From the NCBI GenBank assembly GCA_039193195.1, contig JBCCWS010000033.1, positions 1 to 64,000 of the forward strand: a stretch of 64,000 nt of DNA, written 5' to 3'. Position numbers and translations under genes: made by a program. Below, in pieces: positions 9,645 through 17,795 of this stretch. The first letter of the stretch is position 1, and each line of letters begins with the position of its first letter. The DNA comes from Pseudomonadota bacterium. GTDB lineage: Bacteria > Pseudomonadota > Gammaproteobacteria > Steroidobacterales > JBCBZW01. Below the pieces are notes generated by a model. That model saw nothing but the letters and a program-made list of their open reading frames with translations, did not search any database and was not told the origin of the DNA.

Positions 9645-10164
9645 CGCTCAGCAGGCCGGCCAGGTCATCGCGGGACACCTTCACGTCCTCGAGCGTATCC
9701 GCCGTCTGCGCCAACGCCCTATCCAGGCGTTCGCTGAGGTTCATCAAGGCGTCGTGAAAATCGGCGCTGTTGCGCTGAATGACATCTCGCACCTCGCCGA
9801 TGTCTTCGTTTCCGCCTTTGGCGACGGCCTCCAGGCGAGCCTTGATCGCCGTATCGGCGTCGCGCAAGGCAGCAGCTGCGGCGTCTCGCTCTTCGCCGCG
9901 TTGGCGGGCCTCGCTCGCCAGCTGCTCGCCGAGTCGACCCACGTCAGCCCGCATCTGTTGCTCGAGGGATTCGAGACGCTGAGCGAGCTGCTTACCCAAT
10001 TGCTCGGTGCGGTCTGTTAGCTGCCGTTCCAGCAACCGGAAGCGCTCTTCGTAGTCGCGCATCTGGACGCCGAAGATGATCTCGCGGATCTTGTCGATCT
10101 GCTGACCGGCCTCGGGACCGTCCTTTCCGGGCTGCTGTTCAACCTGCTGTTCTTGCGATGCCAC
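9604..10164 (-). CDS. Coiled-coil protein of the signalling operon
   Basis: About 186 residues, nearly all predicted alpha-helix or coiled coil, with no membrane segment. The N-terminal motif IDKIREIIFGVQMRDYEERF is the most distinctive part. The rest is heptad-like (LLERQLTDRTEQL, LGEQLASEARQR, LSERLDRALAQTADTL). I chose the GTG at 10164 because GGGAG lies 7 bases upstream; another GTG at 10188 has no such site. The gene sits between the response regulator and the OmpA-domain gene. It probably acts as an adaptor or oligomerisation partner (inference). Confidence 0.7.
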   Translation of the reverse strand: MASQEQQVEQQPGKDGPEAGQQIDKIREIIFGVQMRDYEERFRLLERQLTDRTEQLGKQLAQRLESLEQQMRADVGRLGEQLASEARQRGEERDAAAAALRDADTAIKARLEAVAKGGNEDIGEVRDVIQRNSADFHDALMNLSERLDRALAQTADTLEDVKVSRDDLAGLLSDVARRLRRENDSD

Positions 10165-10212
10165 GGCGCTACTCCCTGGGGGCAACACGAGCGATGAGTA
10201 AAGAAACCGCGA

Positions 10213-10944
10213 TCATGCGGTAGTCGGTGCGTCGTCCGATGACTCGTCAGCGGAGGATAGGCGCTCGAGCCGATAGCCATGTTGGTAGATCGCGGTGAGC
10301 TTCCAGCCGTTGTCCTCACCGATGGAGAGCTTTCGGCGCAGGCGGCTCATGTGCGTATCGACGGTGCGAGTGTTGAGATCTGCATTGGGCATACCCCAAA
10401 TGGACTCCAGAATATGCCCGCGCGAGAGGGCACGGCCCGCGTTCGTGAACAAAAACACGGCGAGGTCAAACTCGCGGTGGGTAAGCGTGACCTGCTCACC
10501 GTCGAGGCTGATGCGCTTACCCTCCCGATCGATCTCGTAGGGAACGGTATCGGGCAGCTCGTGACTGCTGCGGCCACCGCGTGCCAAGCGGACCAGGGCG
10601 CCAACGCGAGCGAGCAGCTCTGAACGACGCAGGGGCTTGATCATGTAGTCGTCGGCCCCAGCGCTTAGGGCGGCGACGATGTCCGATTCCTCGTCGCGAG
10701 CCGTGGTCATGAGCACGGGGGTGTAGTCCCGACCGCTCTCGCGGACTCGTTGCATGATCTCCAGTCCGCTCGCTTCGCCGGGCAGCATCCAGTCCATGAG
10801 CAGCAGATCGAAGCTCTCGTGTAAGACCATACGCAGGAAGGTTTCGCCCCGATCGCGCACGCTGCACGAATGGCCAGCGCCCTCGAGCCAGTGCCGGACG
10901 ATGGCGGACTGATCTTGGTCGTCTTCGAGTACGGCGATCCGCAT
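10213..10944 (-). CDS. OmpR-family DNA-binding response regulator
   Basis: 243 residues. The N-terminal receiver has E8-D9, phosphoacceptor D51 (MDWMLPG), T80/T81 and K103. The C-terminal winged-helix domain has the OmpR-type recognition pattern TVDTHMSRLRRKL and ends YQHGYRLE. A strong Shine-Dalgarno sequence, GGGGAGG, precedes the ATG. It is the first gene of the operon, so it probably controls its own operon as well as other targets. The likely phosphodonor is the HPt protein encoded about 145 bp upstream, fed by the hybrid kinase at the other end of the operon. Confidence 0.92.
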   Translation of the reverse strand: MRIAVLEDDQDQSAIVRHWLEGAGHSCSVRDRGETFLRMVLHESFDLLLMDWMLPGEASGLEIMQRVRESGRDYTPVLMTTARDEESDIVAALSAGADDYMIKPLRRSELLARVGALVRLARGGRSSHELPDTVPYEIDREGKRISLDGEQVTLTHREFDLAVFLFTNAGRALSRGHILESIWGMPNADLNTRTVDTHMSRLRRKLSIGEDNGWKLTAIYQHGYRLERLSSADESSDDAPTTA

Positions 10945-11023
10945 CGCGCCTCCCCTTGCGCTACGTGCTTTCCGTGACCGCGAACCGGCCAGACATCACC
11001 CAATCGGTATGTTTGGGGTTCCT

Positions 11024-11039
11024 ATTGTTAAATTGTATA
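11024..11039 (-). promoter_or_regulatory. AT-rich candidate promoter core upstream of the response-regulator operon
   Basis: On the minus strand this short AT-rich stretch reads TATACAATTTAACAAT inside GC-rich DNA, about 80 bp upstream of the regulator ATG. It contains TATACA, TACAAT and a TTAACA box. Which hexamers are used cannot be settled by eye. Confidence 0.35.
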
Positions 11040-11088
11040 CCAGGATGCGACGCGAATTGCGACGCGGCATCCGCCGAGCGCAGAGGCC

Positions 11089-11403
11089 TCAGGAGGCCTG
11101 GCCCTGGAGACGTTCCAGCAGATCGAGCAGTTCGGCGAGGGCCTCGCGGGCCGCATCGTGCTGTTCGCGGGCGGCGAACTGTTCCAGGCGCTCGGCAACC
11201 TCACTGAGCACATCGAAGCCGTAGGCGCCGCCAGACCCGCGCAGGCGATGCGCGGCATTGGCAAGCCCTTCCAGGTCGAGCCGTGGCCCGCGGCTGAGGG
11301 GGACGAACTCCTCTTGCTTTCGACGCAGGAAGCCCCGCGTCAGCTCAGCCAAGTCCTGAGCATCGCCCCTCGGTCGGCCATCCTGGCGCCCCGCATCGCT
11401 CAT
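11089..11403 (-). CDS. Stand-alone HPt (histidine phosphotransfer) protein
   Basis: 104-residue helical protein with the HPt signature around H52: [18 protein letters not shown]. This matches the HxLKGxGxxxG pattern in which His receives the phosphoryl group. Its ATG overlaps the purF stop (ATGA), so it is translated from the purF transcript. Function points the other way, towards the phosphorelay genes immediately downstream. It would shuttle phosphate from the receiver of the hybrid kinase to D51 of the OmpR-type regulator (inference). Confidence 0.82.
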   Translation of the reverse strand: MSDAGRQDGRPRGDAQDLAELTRGFLRRKQEEFVPLSRGPRLDLEGLANAAHRLRGSGGAYGFDVLSEVAERLEQFAAREQHDAAREALAELLDLLERLQGQAS

Positions 11404-12974
11404 CCGTTGCCCACTCCCCTCAAGGCCGGCGTGTCAGCAGCTGCCCCGGCACCATCCCCCGGCGCGGCGGCTGATGATCGCGTCGGCGTCGGCCCTAGTG
11501 CGCGGCGGATCTTGGCATCGTCGCTGCGCGACTCGTGTAGCCAGTGCAAATACTCCTCAGTGATGTCGCCGGTGACGTACTCACCGGAGAAACAGGAGGT
11601 ATCAAACTCCTGCACGGGCGAGGTCTTCCACTTCACCGCATCTACTAGGTCCTCGAGCTCTTGGTACACCAACCAATCGGCACCGAGCGCCTTGCAGATT
11701 TCCTCGTTGCTGCGACCATGCGCGATCAGCTCGTGGGGCGTCGGCATGTCGATGCCGTAGACGTTCGGATGGCGAACAGGCGGCGCCGCGGACGCGAAGT
11801 ACACACGCTTTGCGCCCGCTTCGCGCACCATCTCGATGATCTGACGTGAAGTGGTGCCGCGAACGATGGAGTCGTCCACCAACAGCACCGTCTTGTCGCG
11901 GAACTGGAGGTCGATCGTGTTCAGCTTTTGCCTAACAGATTTCTTGCGAATCTCTTGGCCCGGCATGATGAACGTGCGCCCGACGTAGCGGTTCTTGACT
12001 AGGCCTTCGCGGTATTTCACGCCGAGGGTCTGTGCCACCTCCAGCGCCGCCGTGCGGCTGGTGTCGGGCACGGGAATCACGCAGTCGATATCGTGATCGG
12101 GTCGTTCGCGGGCGATCTTGTCCGCCAGCTTCTCGCCCATGCGCATGCGCGCCCGGTAGACGGAGATGCCATCAATGATCGAATCGGGGCGTGCGAAATA
12201 GACATACTCGAAGATACACGGCGTGTGTTCGACCGCCTGCTCAGTGCAGTCCTCGGCGTGTAGGCGCCCGGCCATATCGATGAACACGGCCTCGCCGGGA
12301 CGCACGTCGCGCTCGAGCTCGAAGCCGCAGATGTCGAGGGCGACGCTCTCCGACGCCATCATGTACTCCGACCCCTCGCTGGTCTTGCGGCTGCCGAGCA
12401 CCAAGGGGCGCAGGCCGTGGGGATCGCGGAAACCGAGTACTCCGTGGCCAGTGATCAGCGCCACCGCTGCGTAGCTGCCCCGACAGCGTTTGTGCACGGA
12501 ACGGACGGCGGCAAAGGCGTCTTCCGGGGCAATCGTCGGCCGCGCGCGCGTGACCAGCTCCTGCGCCAAGACGTTCAGTAAGGCCTCGGAGTCCGAGCCC
12601 GTGCGCAGATGCCGCAGATCCTGGCGCATGAGGGCTTGGCTGAGTTCGGCGAGGTTGGTGAGATTGCCGTTGTGAGCAAGGCAGATGCCGTAGGGGCTGT
12701 TGACGTAAAACGGCTGAGCCTCATCGGCGCTGGAGCCGCCCGCCGTGGGGTAGCGGATGTGGCCGATGCCGACCTCGCCGGCCAGATCCACCATTTCGCG
12801 ATGCTGGAAGACGTCCTTCACCAGCCCGTTGCCACGGTGCGCCCTGAGGTAGCCCTCGTCGTCGATCGTGCAGATGCCGGCGGCATCTTGACCGCGGTGC
12901 TGGAGCACGGTCAGCGCGTCGTAAATGATCTGATTAACCGGCCGCCGGCCGACGATCCCCACTACACCGCACAT
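11400..12974 (-). CDS. purF: Amidophosphoribosyltransferase
   Basis: First committed step of purine synthesis: transfers ammonia from glutamine to PRPP. 524 residues. The N-terminal glutaminase domain begins MCGVVGIVG with catalytic C2, so there is no propeptide. HRGQDAAGI follows, then the phosphoribosyltransferase domain with the PRPP loop [21 protein letters not shown] precedes the ATG. cvpA lies 45 bp upstream, as in many gammaproteobacteria. The C-terminal tail is slightly longer than in E. coli and alanine-rich. Confidence 0.97.
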   Translation of the reverse strand: MCGVVGIVGRRPVNQIIYDALTVLQHRGQDAAGICTIDDEGYLRAHRGNGLVKDVFQHREMVDLAGEVGIGHIRYPTAGGSSADEAQPFYVNSPYGICLAHNGNLTNLAELSQALMRQDLRHLRTGSDSEALLNVLAQELVTRARPTIAPEDAFAAVRSVHKRCRGSYAAVALITGHGVLGFRDPHGLRPLVLGSRKTSEGSEYMMASESVALDICGFELERDVRPGEAVFIDMAGRLHAEDCTEQAVEHTPCIFEYVYFARPDSIIDGISVYRARMRMGEKLADKIARERPDHDIDCVIPVPDTSRTAALEVAQTLGVKYREGLVKNRYVGRTFIMPGQEIRKKSVRQKLNTIDLQFRDKTVLLVDDSIVRGTTSRQIIEMVREAGAKRVYFASAAPPVRHPNVYGIDMPTPHELIAHGRSNEEICKALGADWLVYQELEDLVDAVKWKTSPVQEFDTSCFSGEYVTGDITEEYLHWLHESRSDDAKIRRALGPTPTRSSAAAPGDGAGAAADTPALRGVGNG

Positions 12975-13019
12975 AACGCCCTTCCTGCCGTCCCGTTAGC
13001 TGATTGTACGCCCGCAGCG

Positions 13020-13622
13020 CTAGTTGGTCGCGTCCTCTATCGCCTCGAGCCGCTCTCGAGCCGCCTCTTCCAAGGCCTCGGCCGCATCGGTGGCGTTGCC
13101 GAGCACATCGGCCGCCTCCTCCATCTGTTGCACGGCTTCGGGGAGCCTGGCGCTGACGTCCTCGGGCAGCACGGTGAGCACCACCCCGGCAACCCGTTCG
13201 CCATAGGGGATCAGCACCGACTCGTCCCACCAGCTCTCCTGCTGCAATTCCAGCGCATTGGCGAAAATCACCAAAACGCCTACCACCAGCACGCCGCGGG
13301 CGAAGCCGAAGGCCATCCCGAGCACGCGATCCGTGCCGGACAGGCCGGTCTTCTCCACCAGGAGGGAGACCAGCGATGTGGTGACGCCGCCGGTGATGAG
13401 CACCCCCGCGAAGGTGATGGCCCGCGACAGCCAGGTCAGCAACGCCGGCGAGTCTATATGCTGTTCCAGGCGGACCGCGACGAGGTCAGCGTACTGCCAG
13501 GAGAGAAACACAGCCGCCACCCACACCACGATCGACATCACCTCGGGCACAAAGCCGCGGAATAAGCCGATGAGCACGGAAATCGCGATCACGGCGATGA
13601 TGATGTTATCCACAAAGATCAT
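13020..13622 (-). CDS. cvpA: CvpA family inner-membrane protein
   Basis: 200 residues with four hydrophobic segments in the first 150 (for example IIAVIAISVLIGLFRGF, MSIVVWVAAVFLSW, GVLVVGVLVIFANAL) and an acidic helical tail. The N-terminal part IIIAVIAISVLIGLFRGFVPEV is typical of CvpA. The family is linked to colicin V production, biofilm formation and envelope stress. GAGGAG lies just upstream of the ATG. The position before purF is conserved. Confidence 0.92.
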   Translation of the reverse strand: MIFVDNIIIAVIAISVLIGLFRGFVPEVMSIVVWVAAVFLSWQYADLVAVRLEQHIDSPALLTWLSRAITFAGVLITGGVTTSLVSLLVEKTGLSGTDRVLGMAFGFARGVLVVGVLVIFANALELQQESWWDESVLIPYGERVAGVVLTVLPEDVSARLPEAVQQMEEAADVLGNATDAAEALEEAARERLEAIEDATN

Positions 13623-13752
13623 CGAAGCTCTCCTCGCCTAACGGCGCTTGAGATGTGGTCGATCGGACGCGTTACAAGAGACTCCGACGCACCGCTGCAG
13701 GCGCCATTGTCATCGACCATCGCTGAACGCGACTTGAACAAAGGTAACGGCC

Positions 13753-14448
13753 TCACGGATGGCGTACCGGCGCGGCCACCTGACCGTCTCGACGCAGGCG
13801 CGCGGCGACATCCAAGGCGGCAGCACGGGTCTGCTCCGTACCAACACGCACCCGGTACCAGACAACGCCGTTGCGCGTGTGGCGCGACAGGAACGCACGA
13901 TACCCCTTGCGCGTAAGCGTATCGACCAGTCCCTGGGCATTTCCCTTGTCGCGAAAACTGCCCACTTGCACCGACCAGCCGGTATCAACCCCCGCCGGAG
14001 CGGGTGCGTCGGAAAGGGGTGCGTCGACCGCCGGCGACGGCGGCCCGGGGGTCGGGGCAGTTTGAGAGAGGGGCTGACTCACGCGGGAGGGCTCCGCCAC
14101 GGGTGGCTCCGGGCTGTCGCCATCAGCCTCCTTTCTGTCAGAGACGGTGTTCGCCGCTGTCGTCGCCGGCAGCTCTTCCACGGGCTCCGCGGTGGGCGTC
14201 GCTACCTGCGCTGGGGGCGCTTCGGCTTGCGCCTCTCGGATAGGCGTGGGCTGGGCGACCGCCGGCGCGGAGGCGGGCTTGCCGAGGTCGATCTGGTGCC
14301 GCTGCATGCGCGCCGGCTCCAAGGGCTGCTGGCGACCGGCCGCGGCCCAGCGCTCCGGCGAGCCGTCGAGCAACCACGGCACCACCACGGCGGCCGCTAC
14401 GGCCACCACCACGGCGCCTACCAAGCGTTCCTGCTGTCGGCGTTCCAT
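13753..14448 (-). CDS. SPOR-domain cell-division protein, DedD-like
   Basis: 231 residues: a short cytoplasmic N-terminus (MERRQQERLVG), one transmembrane helix (about 11-26), a Pro/Ala-rich periplasmic linker and a C-terminal SPOR domain (about 155-228; GWSVQVGSFRDKGNAQ, YRVRVGTEQTRAAA). SPOR domains bind denuded peptidoglycan at the septum. This is the DedD-type position between folC and cvpA. It starts 8 bp after the folC stop. Confidence 0.88.
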   Translation of the reverse strand: MERRQQERLVGAVVVAVAAAVVVPWLLDGSPERWAAAGRQQPLEPARMQRHQIDLGKPASAPAVAQPTPIREAQAEAPPAQVATPTAEPVEELPATTAANTVSDRKEADGDSPEPPVAEPSRVSQPLSQTAPTPGPPSPAVDAPLSDAPAPAGVDTGWSVQVGSFRDKGNAQGLVDTLTRKGYRAFLSRHTRNGVVWYRVRVGTEQTRAAALDVAARLRRDGQVAAPVRHP

Positions 14449-14456
14449 CGCATGCC

Positions 14457-15752
14457 TCAGCGCCCTGCCAGCGCCGCGTAAGCCGCCAACCCGGGGCCGA
14501 CGGTCAAGAAGGAACCGAACACCACCACCCGATCGCCCGGCTGCGCTCGCGCGTGGACCGCCTCACAGGCCCCTTCCACGGTAGTGCAAACATGCGTGCA
14601 GCCCCCGACGTTCGGTGCCACATCGAGCACAGCCGCTTCCAGGGTGTCGCCAGCCACGCCCCTCGGGGGTGGCAAGCTCGCCATCCACCACTCGTCCACT
14701 AGCTCCGTGAGCGCTTGAACCACGCCCTCGATATCCTTGTCCCGCATCATACCGAAGACCGCTAGGGTCCTCCCCGGCTCGTCGCTGGCTCCCTGCTCCA
14801 GCGCACTCGCCAGCACCTGCGCCGCCTGAACGTTGTGGGCGACATCGAAAATCCAGGTCACGGGGCCTTCACATCGCTGCAGACGTCCCCTCACCTCGGC
14901 CCGCGCCAGCCCATCGACGATCGCCTCTTCCGGGACCGGCAGCTCGCCCTGCAATGACTGCACGAGGCTCAGCGCCACAGAGGCGTTGTGCAACTGGAAG
15001 GCCCCGCTCGCAGCCGGCAGTGGAAGGCCGCACAGAGCGCCGCAAGCCCCGTAGAAGTCCCATGTCTCGCCCCGGTGCTTCCAGCGGTAGTCCCGTCCTG
15101 CCACCTGCACCGGCGCGCCGATACTCTTCGCATGGGCGAGCAAGCGCTGCGGCGGATCGGGGTCACCGCACACGGCGGGCGCGCCGGCGCGATAGACGTG
15201 TGCCTTCTCCCAACCGATATGCTCGCGCGTATCGCCCAGCCATTCGGTGTGATCGAGCGCTACGGTGACCACCGCCGACGCGGCGGCGTCAACGGCGTTC
15301 ACGGCGTCTAGGCGCCCTCCGAGGCCGACCTCGAGCACGATCACGTCGAGCTCTGCCCGAGAGAAAACAAGCAGGGCCGCGGCCGTGGCGAACTCGAAGT
15401 AGGTAAGCTCATTGGCGCCGCGCGCCGCCTCGACCGCAGCGAAGGCCTCGCACAGGATTGCGTCATCGACCTCCTCGCCAAGCACCCGAACGCGCTCATT
15501 GAAGCGCTGTAGATGGGGCGAGGTGTAGGCGCCCGTGCGCAGCCCTGCTTGGCCGTAGATGCGTTCGACAAAGGCCACCGTAGATCCCTTGCCGTTGGTG
15601 CCTGCCACGGTGATCACGGTGGCTCGGGGCTGTCTGAGCTCAAGGCGGTCGAGAACGCGACCGATCCGATCCAAGCCGAGCTGAATGGCCGTCGGATGGC
15701 GCTGTTCGATGGCCGAGAGCCATTGCGCCAGCGGCGTCGACCTGTTCAACAC
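14457..15752 (-). CDS. folC: Bifunctional folylpolyglutamate synthase / dihydrofolate synthase
   Basis: Adds glutamate to dihydropteroate and then to folates, using ATP. 431 residues, Mur-ligase fold. The P-loop is VAGTNGKGST; the folate loop (TSPHLQRFNERV), GLGGRLDAVN and DHTEWLG are present. The start is GTG (VLNRSTPLAQWL). The gene lies in the conserved accD-folC-SPOR-cvpA-purF order. Confidence 0.96.
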   Translation of the reverse strand: MLNRSTPLAQWLSAIEQRHPTAIQLGLDRIGRVLDRLELRQPRATVITVAGTNGKGSTVAFVERIYGQAGLRTGAYTSPHLQRFNERVRVLGEEVDDAILCEAFAAVEAARGANELTYFEFATAAALLVFSRAELDVIVLEVGLGGRLDAVNAVDAAASAVVTVALDHTEWLGDTREHIGWEKAHVYRAGAPAVCGDPDPPQRLLAHAKSIGAPVQVAGRDYRWKHRGETWDFYGACGALCGLPLPAASGAFQLHNASVALSLVQSLQGELPVPEEAIVDGLARAEVRGRLQRCEGPVTWIFDVAHNVQAAQVLASALEQGASDEPGRTLAVFGMMRDKDIEGVVQALTELVDEWWMASLPPPRGVAGDTLEAAVLDVAPNVGGCTHVCTTVEGACEAVHARAQPGDRVVVFGSFLTVGPGLAAYAALAGR

Positions 15753-15794
15753 TCGCCTACGCTCGCGTCAGCCGGTGGTTGTCGGGAACAAGCA

Positions 15795-16796
15795 CTAACC
15801 GTCAATGCGACCCTCAGCGCCACCGTCACGCTGCTCGCCGGCCGCCTGCGGGCTGCTTGGCGCCCCATCCTCGCCTTCGGCGGCGGTCGCCTCCGGAGTC
15901 GCCGTCGCTACGGCAGCATCCTCCGCATCCAAGATGGCAGGCCGCGCCGCTGCCCCCGTGAGCTTGGACAGCAGCGAAGCGAGCTCAGCGCGCATATGGC
16001 GACGATCCACGATCATGTCGACGGCGCCGTGCTCAAGGAGGAACTCGCTGCGCTGAAAACCCTCGGGCAGGGTCTCACGCACCGTTTGCTGAATGACGCG
16101 GGGCCCGGCGAAGCCGATCAGCGCCTTAGGCTCCGCCACGTTGACATCTCCGAGCATGGCCAAGCTCGCCGAGACGCCGCCCGTCGTGGGGTCAGTCAAG
16201 ACAGAGATGTACGGCACGCCGTTCTCCGCAAGCCGCGCCAACACGGCGCTGGTCTTCGCCATCTGCATGAGCGACAGGAGAGCCTCCTGCATGCGCGCAC
16301 CACCGCTCGCGGCGAAACAGATCAGCGGCGCGCGGTGCTCGAGCGCGACCTCGGCGGCGCGAAAGAACCGCTCGCCAACCACGGAGCCCATAGAACCGGC
16401 CATGAAGGAGAACTCGAAGGCGCACGCCACCACGGGAATACCGTCCAGGCTGCCGCGCATGGCGATCAAAGCGTCCTTCTCATCGGTCGCCCGCTGCGCG
16501 GCGGTGATCCGATCCTTGTAGCGCTTGCTGTCGCGAAACTTCAGAGGATCGCTAGGTTCGAGCTCGGCCCCAATCTCCTGGTGGCCCTCCGGATCGAGAA
16601 ACTGCATCAGGCGCGATCTTGCCCCCACTCGCATGTGGTGAGCGCACTTTGGGCAGACGTGAGAGTTACGCTCAACCTCGGCGCGGTACAGCGCGGCGCC
16701 GCAGCTAGGGCACTTGGTCCACAGGCCTTCGGGAACGGAGCGGGTGCGGCCGCGCGTCTTGATACGGGAGGGCATGAGCCGCTCAATCCAACTCAT
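15795..16796 (-). CDS. accD: Acetyl-CoA carboxylase carboxyltransferase subunit beta
   Basis: Transfers carboxyl from carboxybiotin to acetyl-CoA, giving malonyl-CoA for fatty acid synthesis. 333 residues from the ATG at 16796 ([10 protein letters not shown]), the standard start, with GAGGAAG upstream. The N-terminal zinc ribbon CPSC...CPKC and the crotonase-type core ([33 protein letters not shown]) are present. After residue 290 it has a low-complexity Ala/Glu-rich tail not needed for the fold. truA lies 93 bp upstream; trpF, usual between them in relatives, is absent. Confidence 0.96.
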   Translation of the reverse strand: MSWIERLMPSRIKTRGRTRSVPEGLWTKCPSCGAALYRAEVERNSHVCPKCAHHMRVGARSRLMQFLDPEGHQEIGAELEPSDPLKFRDSKRYKDRITAAQRATDEKDALIAMRGSLDGIPVVACAFEFSFMAGSMGSVVGERFFRAAEVALEHRAPLICFAASGGARMQEALLSLMQMAKTSAVLARLAENGVPYISVLTDPTTGGVSASLAMLGDVNVAEPKALIGFAGPRVIQQTVRETLPEGFQRSEFLLEHGAVDMIVDRRHMRAELASLLSKLTGAAARPAILDAEDAAVATATPEATAAEGEDGAPSSPQAAGEQRDGGAEGRIDG

Positions 16797-16889
16797 TCTT
16801 GGGTCTTCCTCACTGGTGACACAGTGCCGTCCGCTACGCTGGGGATCGACTAGCGCGGGCGCAAAACGCCCGCGAAACAAAGCGTCAGA

Positions 16890-17774
16890 TCATACAAGCT
16901 TTGTGTGCGGGCCGACAGAATCTCCACTCGCCCACGGCCCCAAGCGAACAGGAACGCCGGGCGGCAATCGATGGGGGGGCGGGTAGTGGATATCGACCAA
17001 GTACAGACCCGCTGCCGGGGCAGTCATACCGCCGCGCGTGCGGTCTCGGGTGGCCAACACCTGCGCCGGCCAGTCGAGCTCCGCCTCCCCCGCCCCCACG
17101 GCCATTAGCACGCCCGCAAGGTTGCGCACCATGTGCTGGAGGAATGCGTTCGCCCGCACGTCAATGCGCAGCCACGGGCCACGCTGTTGCACCCGTAGCG
17201 AGTGCACCGTGCGAATCGGGGACTTGGCCTGGCAGCCCGCCGCTCGAAAGGCGCTGAAGTCGTGGGTCCCCACTAGGGCTTGGGCGGCGCGGTCCATCCG
17301 TTCGCCGTCCAGGGAACCCGGTCGCCAACAGACCCGCTCTCGATAGAGGGCCGTGCGCGCGCGATCGCAGAGGATCAAGTAGCTGTAGGCGCGCTCGACG
17401 GCGCTGAAGCGAGCGTGGAACTCACCGCTTACCTGCAGCGCCCAGGTGACTGCCGCGTCGCGCGGTAGGGCGCTGTTGATACCCAGGATCCAGTTGTGTT
17501 CCGGTCGGTGGGCACGAGTATCGAAGTGGGCGACCTGAGCGGTGGCGTGAACGCCCGTGTCGGTTCGACCGGCGCAGTGCACGCGCACCGACTCGTCAGC
17601 TACGAGACTCACCGCCTGCTCGAGGCAAGCCTGCACACTGCGACCGTCCTTTTGTACCTGCCAACCGTAGAAGTCGGCGCCGTCGTACTCGACGCCCACG
17701 GCGATCCTAGCCACAGCGCTACATCGAGGGAGGGAGCAAGTCAGCCGCGCCGGCGTACGCTCGGCGCGGCCCAT
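16890..17774 (-). CDS. truA: tRNA pseudouridine(38-40) synthase TruA
   Basis: Isomerises uridines 38-40 in tRNA anticodon stems. 294 residues. The catalytic Asp is in CAGRTDTGVHA, with VEYDGADFYGWQ at the N-terminus and NAFLQHMVRN later. I keep the ATG at 17774 because AAGGGG lies about 12 bases upstream. A GTG at 17714 (VARIAVGVEYDG) would give a more compact start. It follows fimV by 21 bp, as in Pseudomonas and Xanthomonas. Confidence 0.95.
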   Translation of the reverse strand: MGRAERTPARLTCSLPRCSAVARIAVGVEYDGADFYGWQVQKDGRSVQACLEQAVSLVADESVRVHCAGRTDTGVHATAQVAHFDTRAHRPEHNWILGINSALPRDAAVTWALQVSGEFHARFSAVERAYSYLILCDRARTALYRERVCWRPGSLDGERMDRAAQALVGTHDFSAFRAAGCQAKSPIRTVHSLRVQQRGPWLRIDVRANAFLQHMVRNLAGVLMAVGAGEAELDWPAQVLATRDRTRGGMTAPAAGLYLVDIHYPPPHRLPPGVPVRLGPWASGDSVGPHTKLV

Positions 17775-17795
17775 TCGGTGAGAGCCCCTTGCCGA

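Noticed and set aside
15513-16853. 446-codon rightward open frame antisense to folC and accD
   Set aside because: A by-product of high GC in the opposite strand; both sense genes carry complete catalytic motifs.
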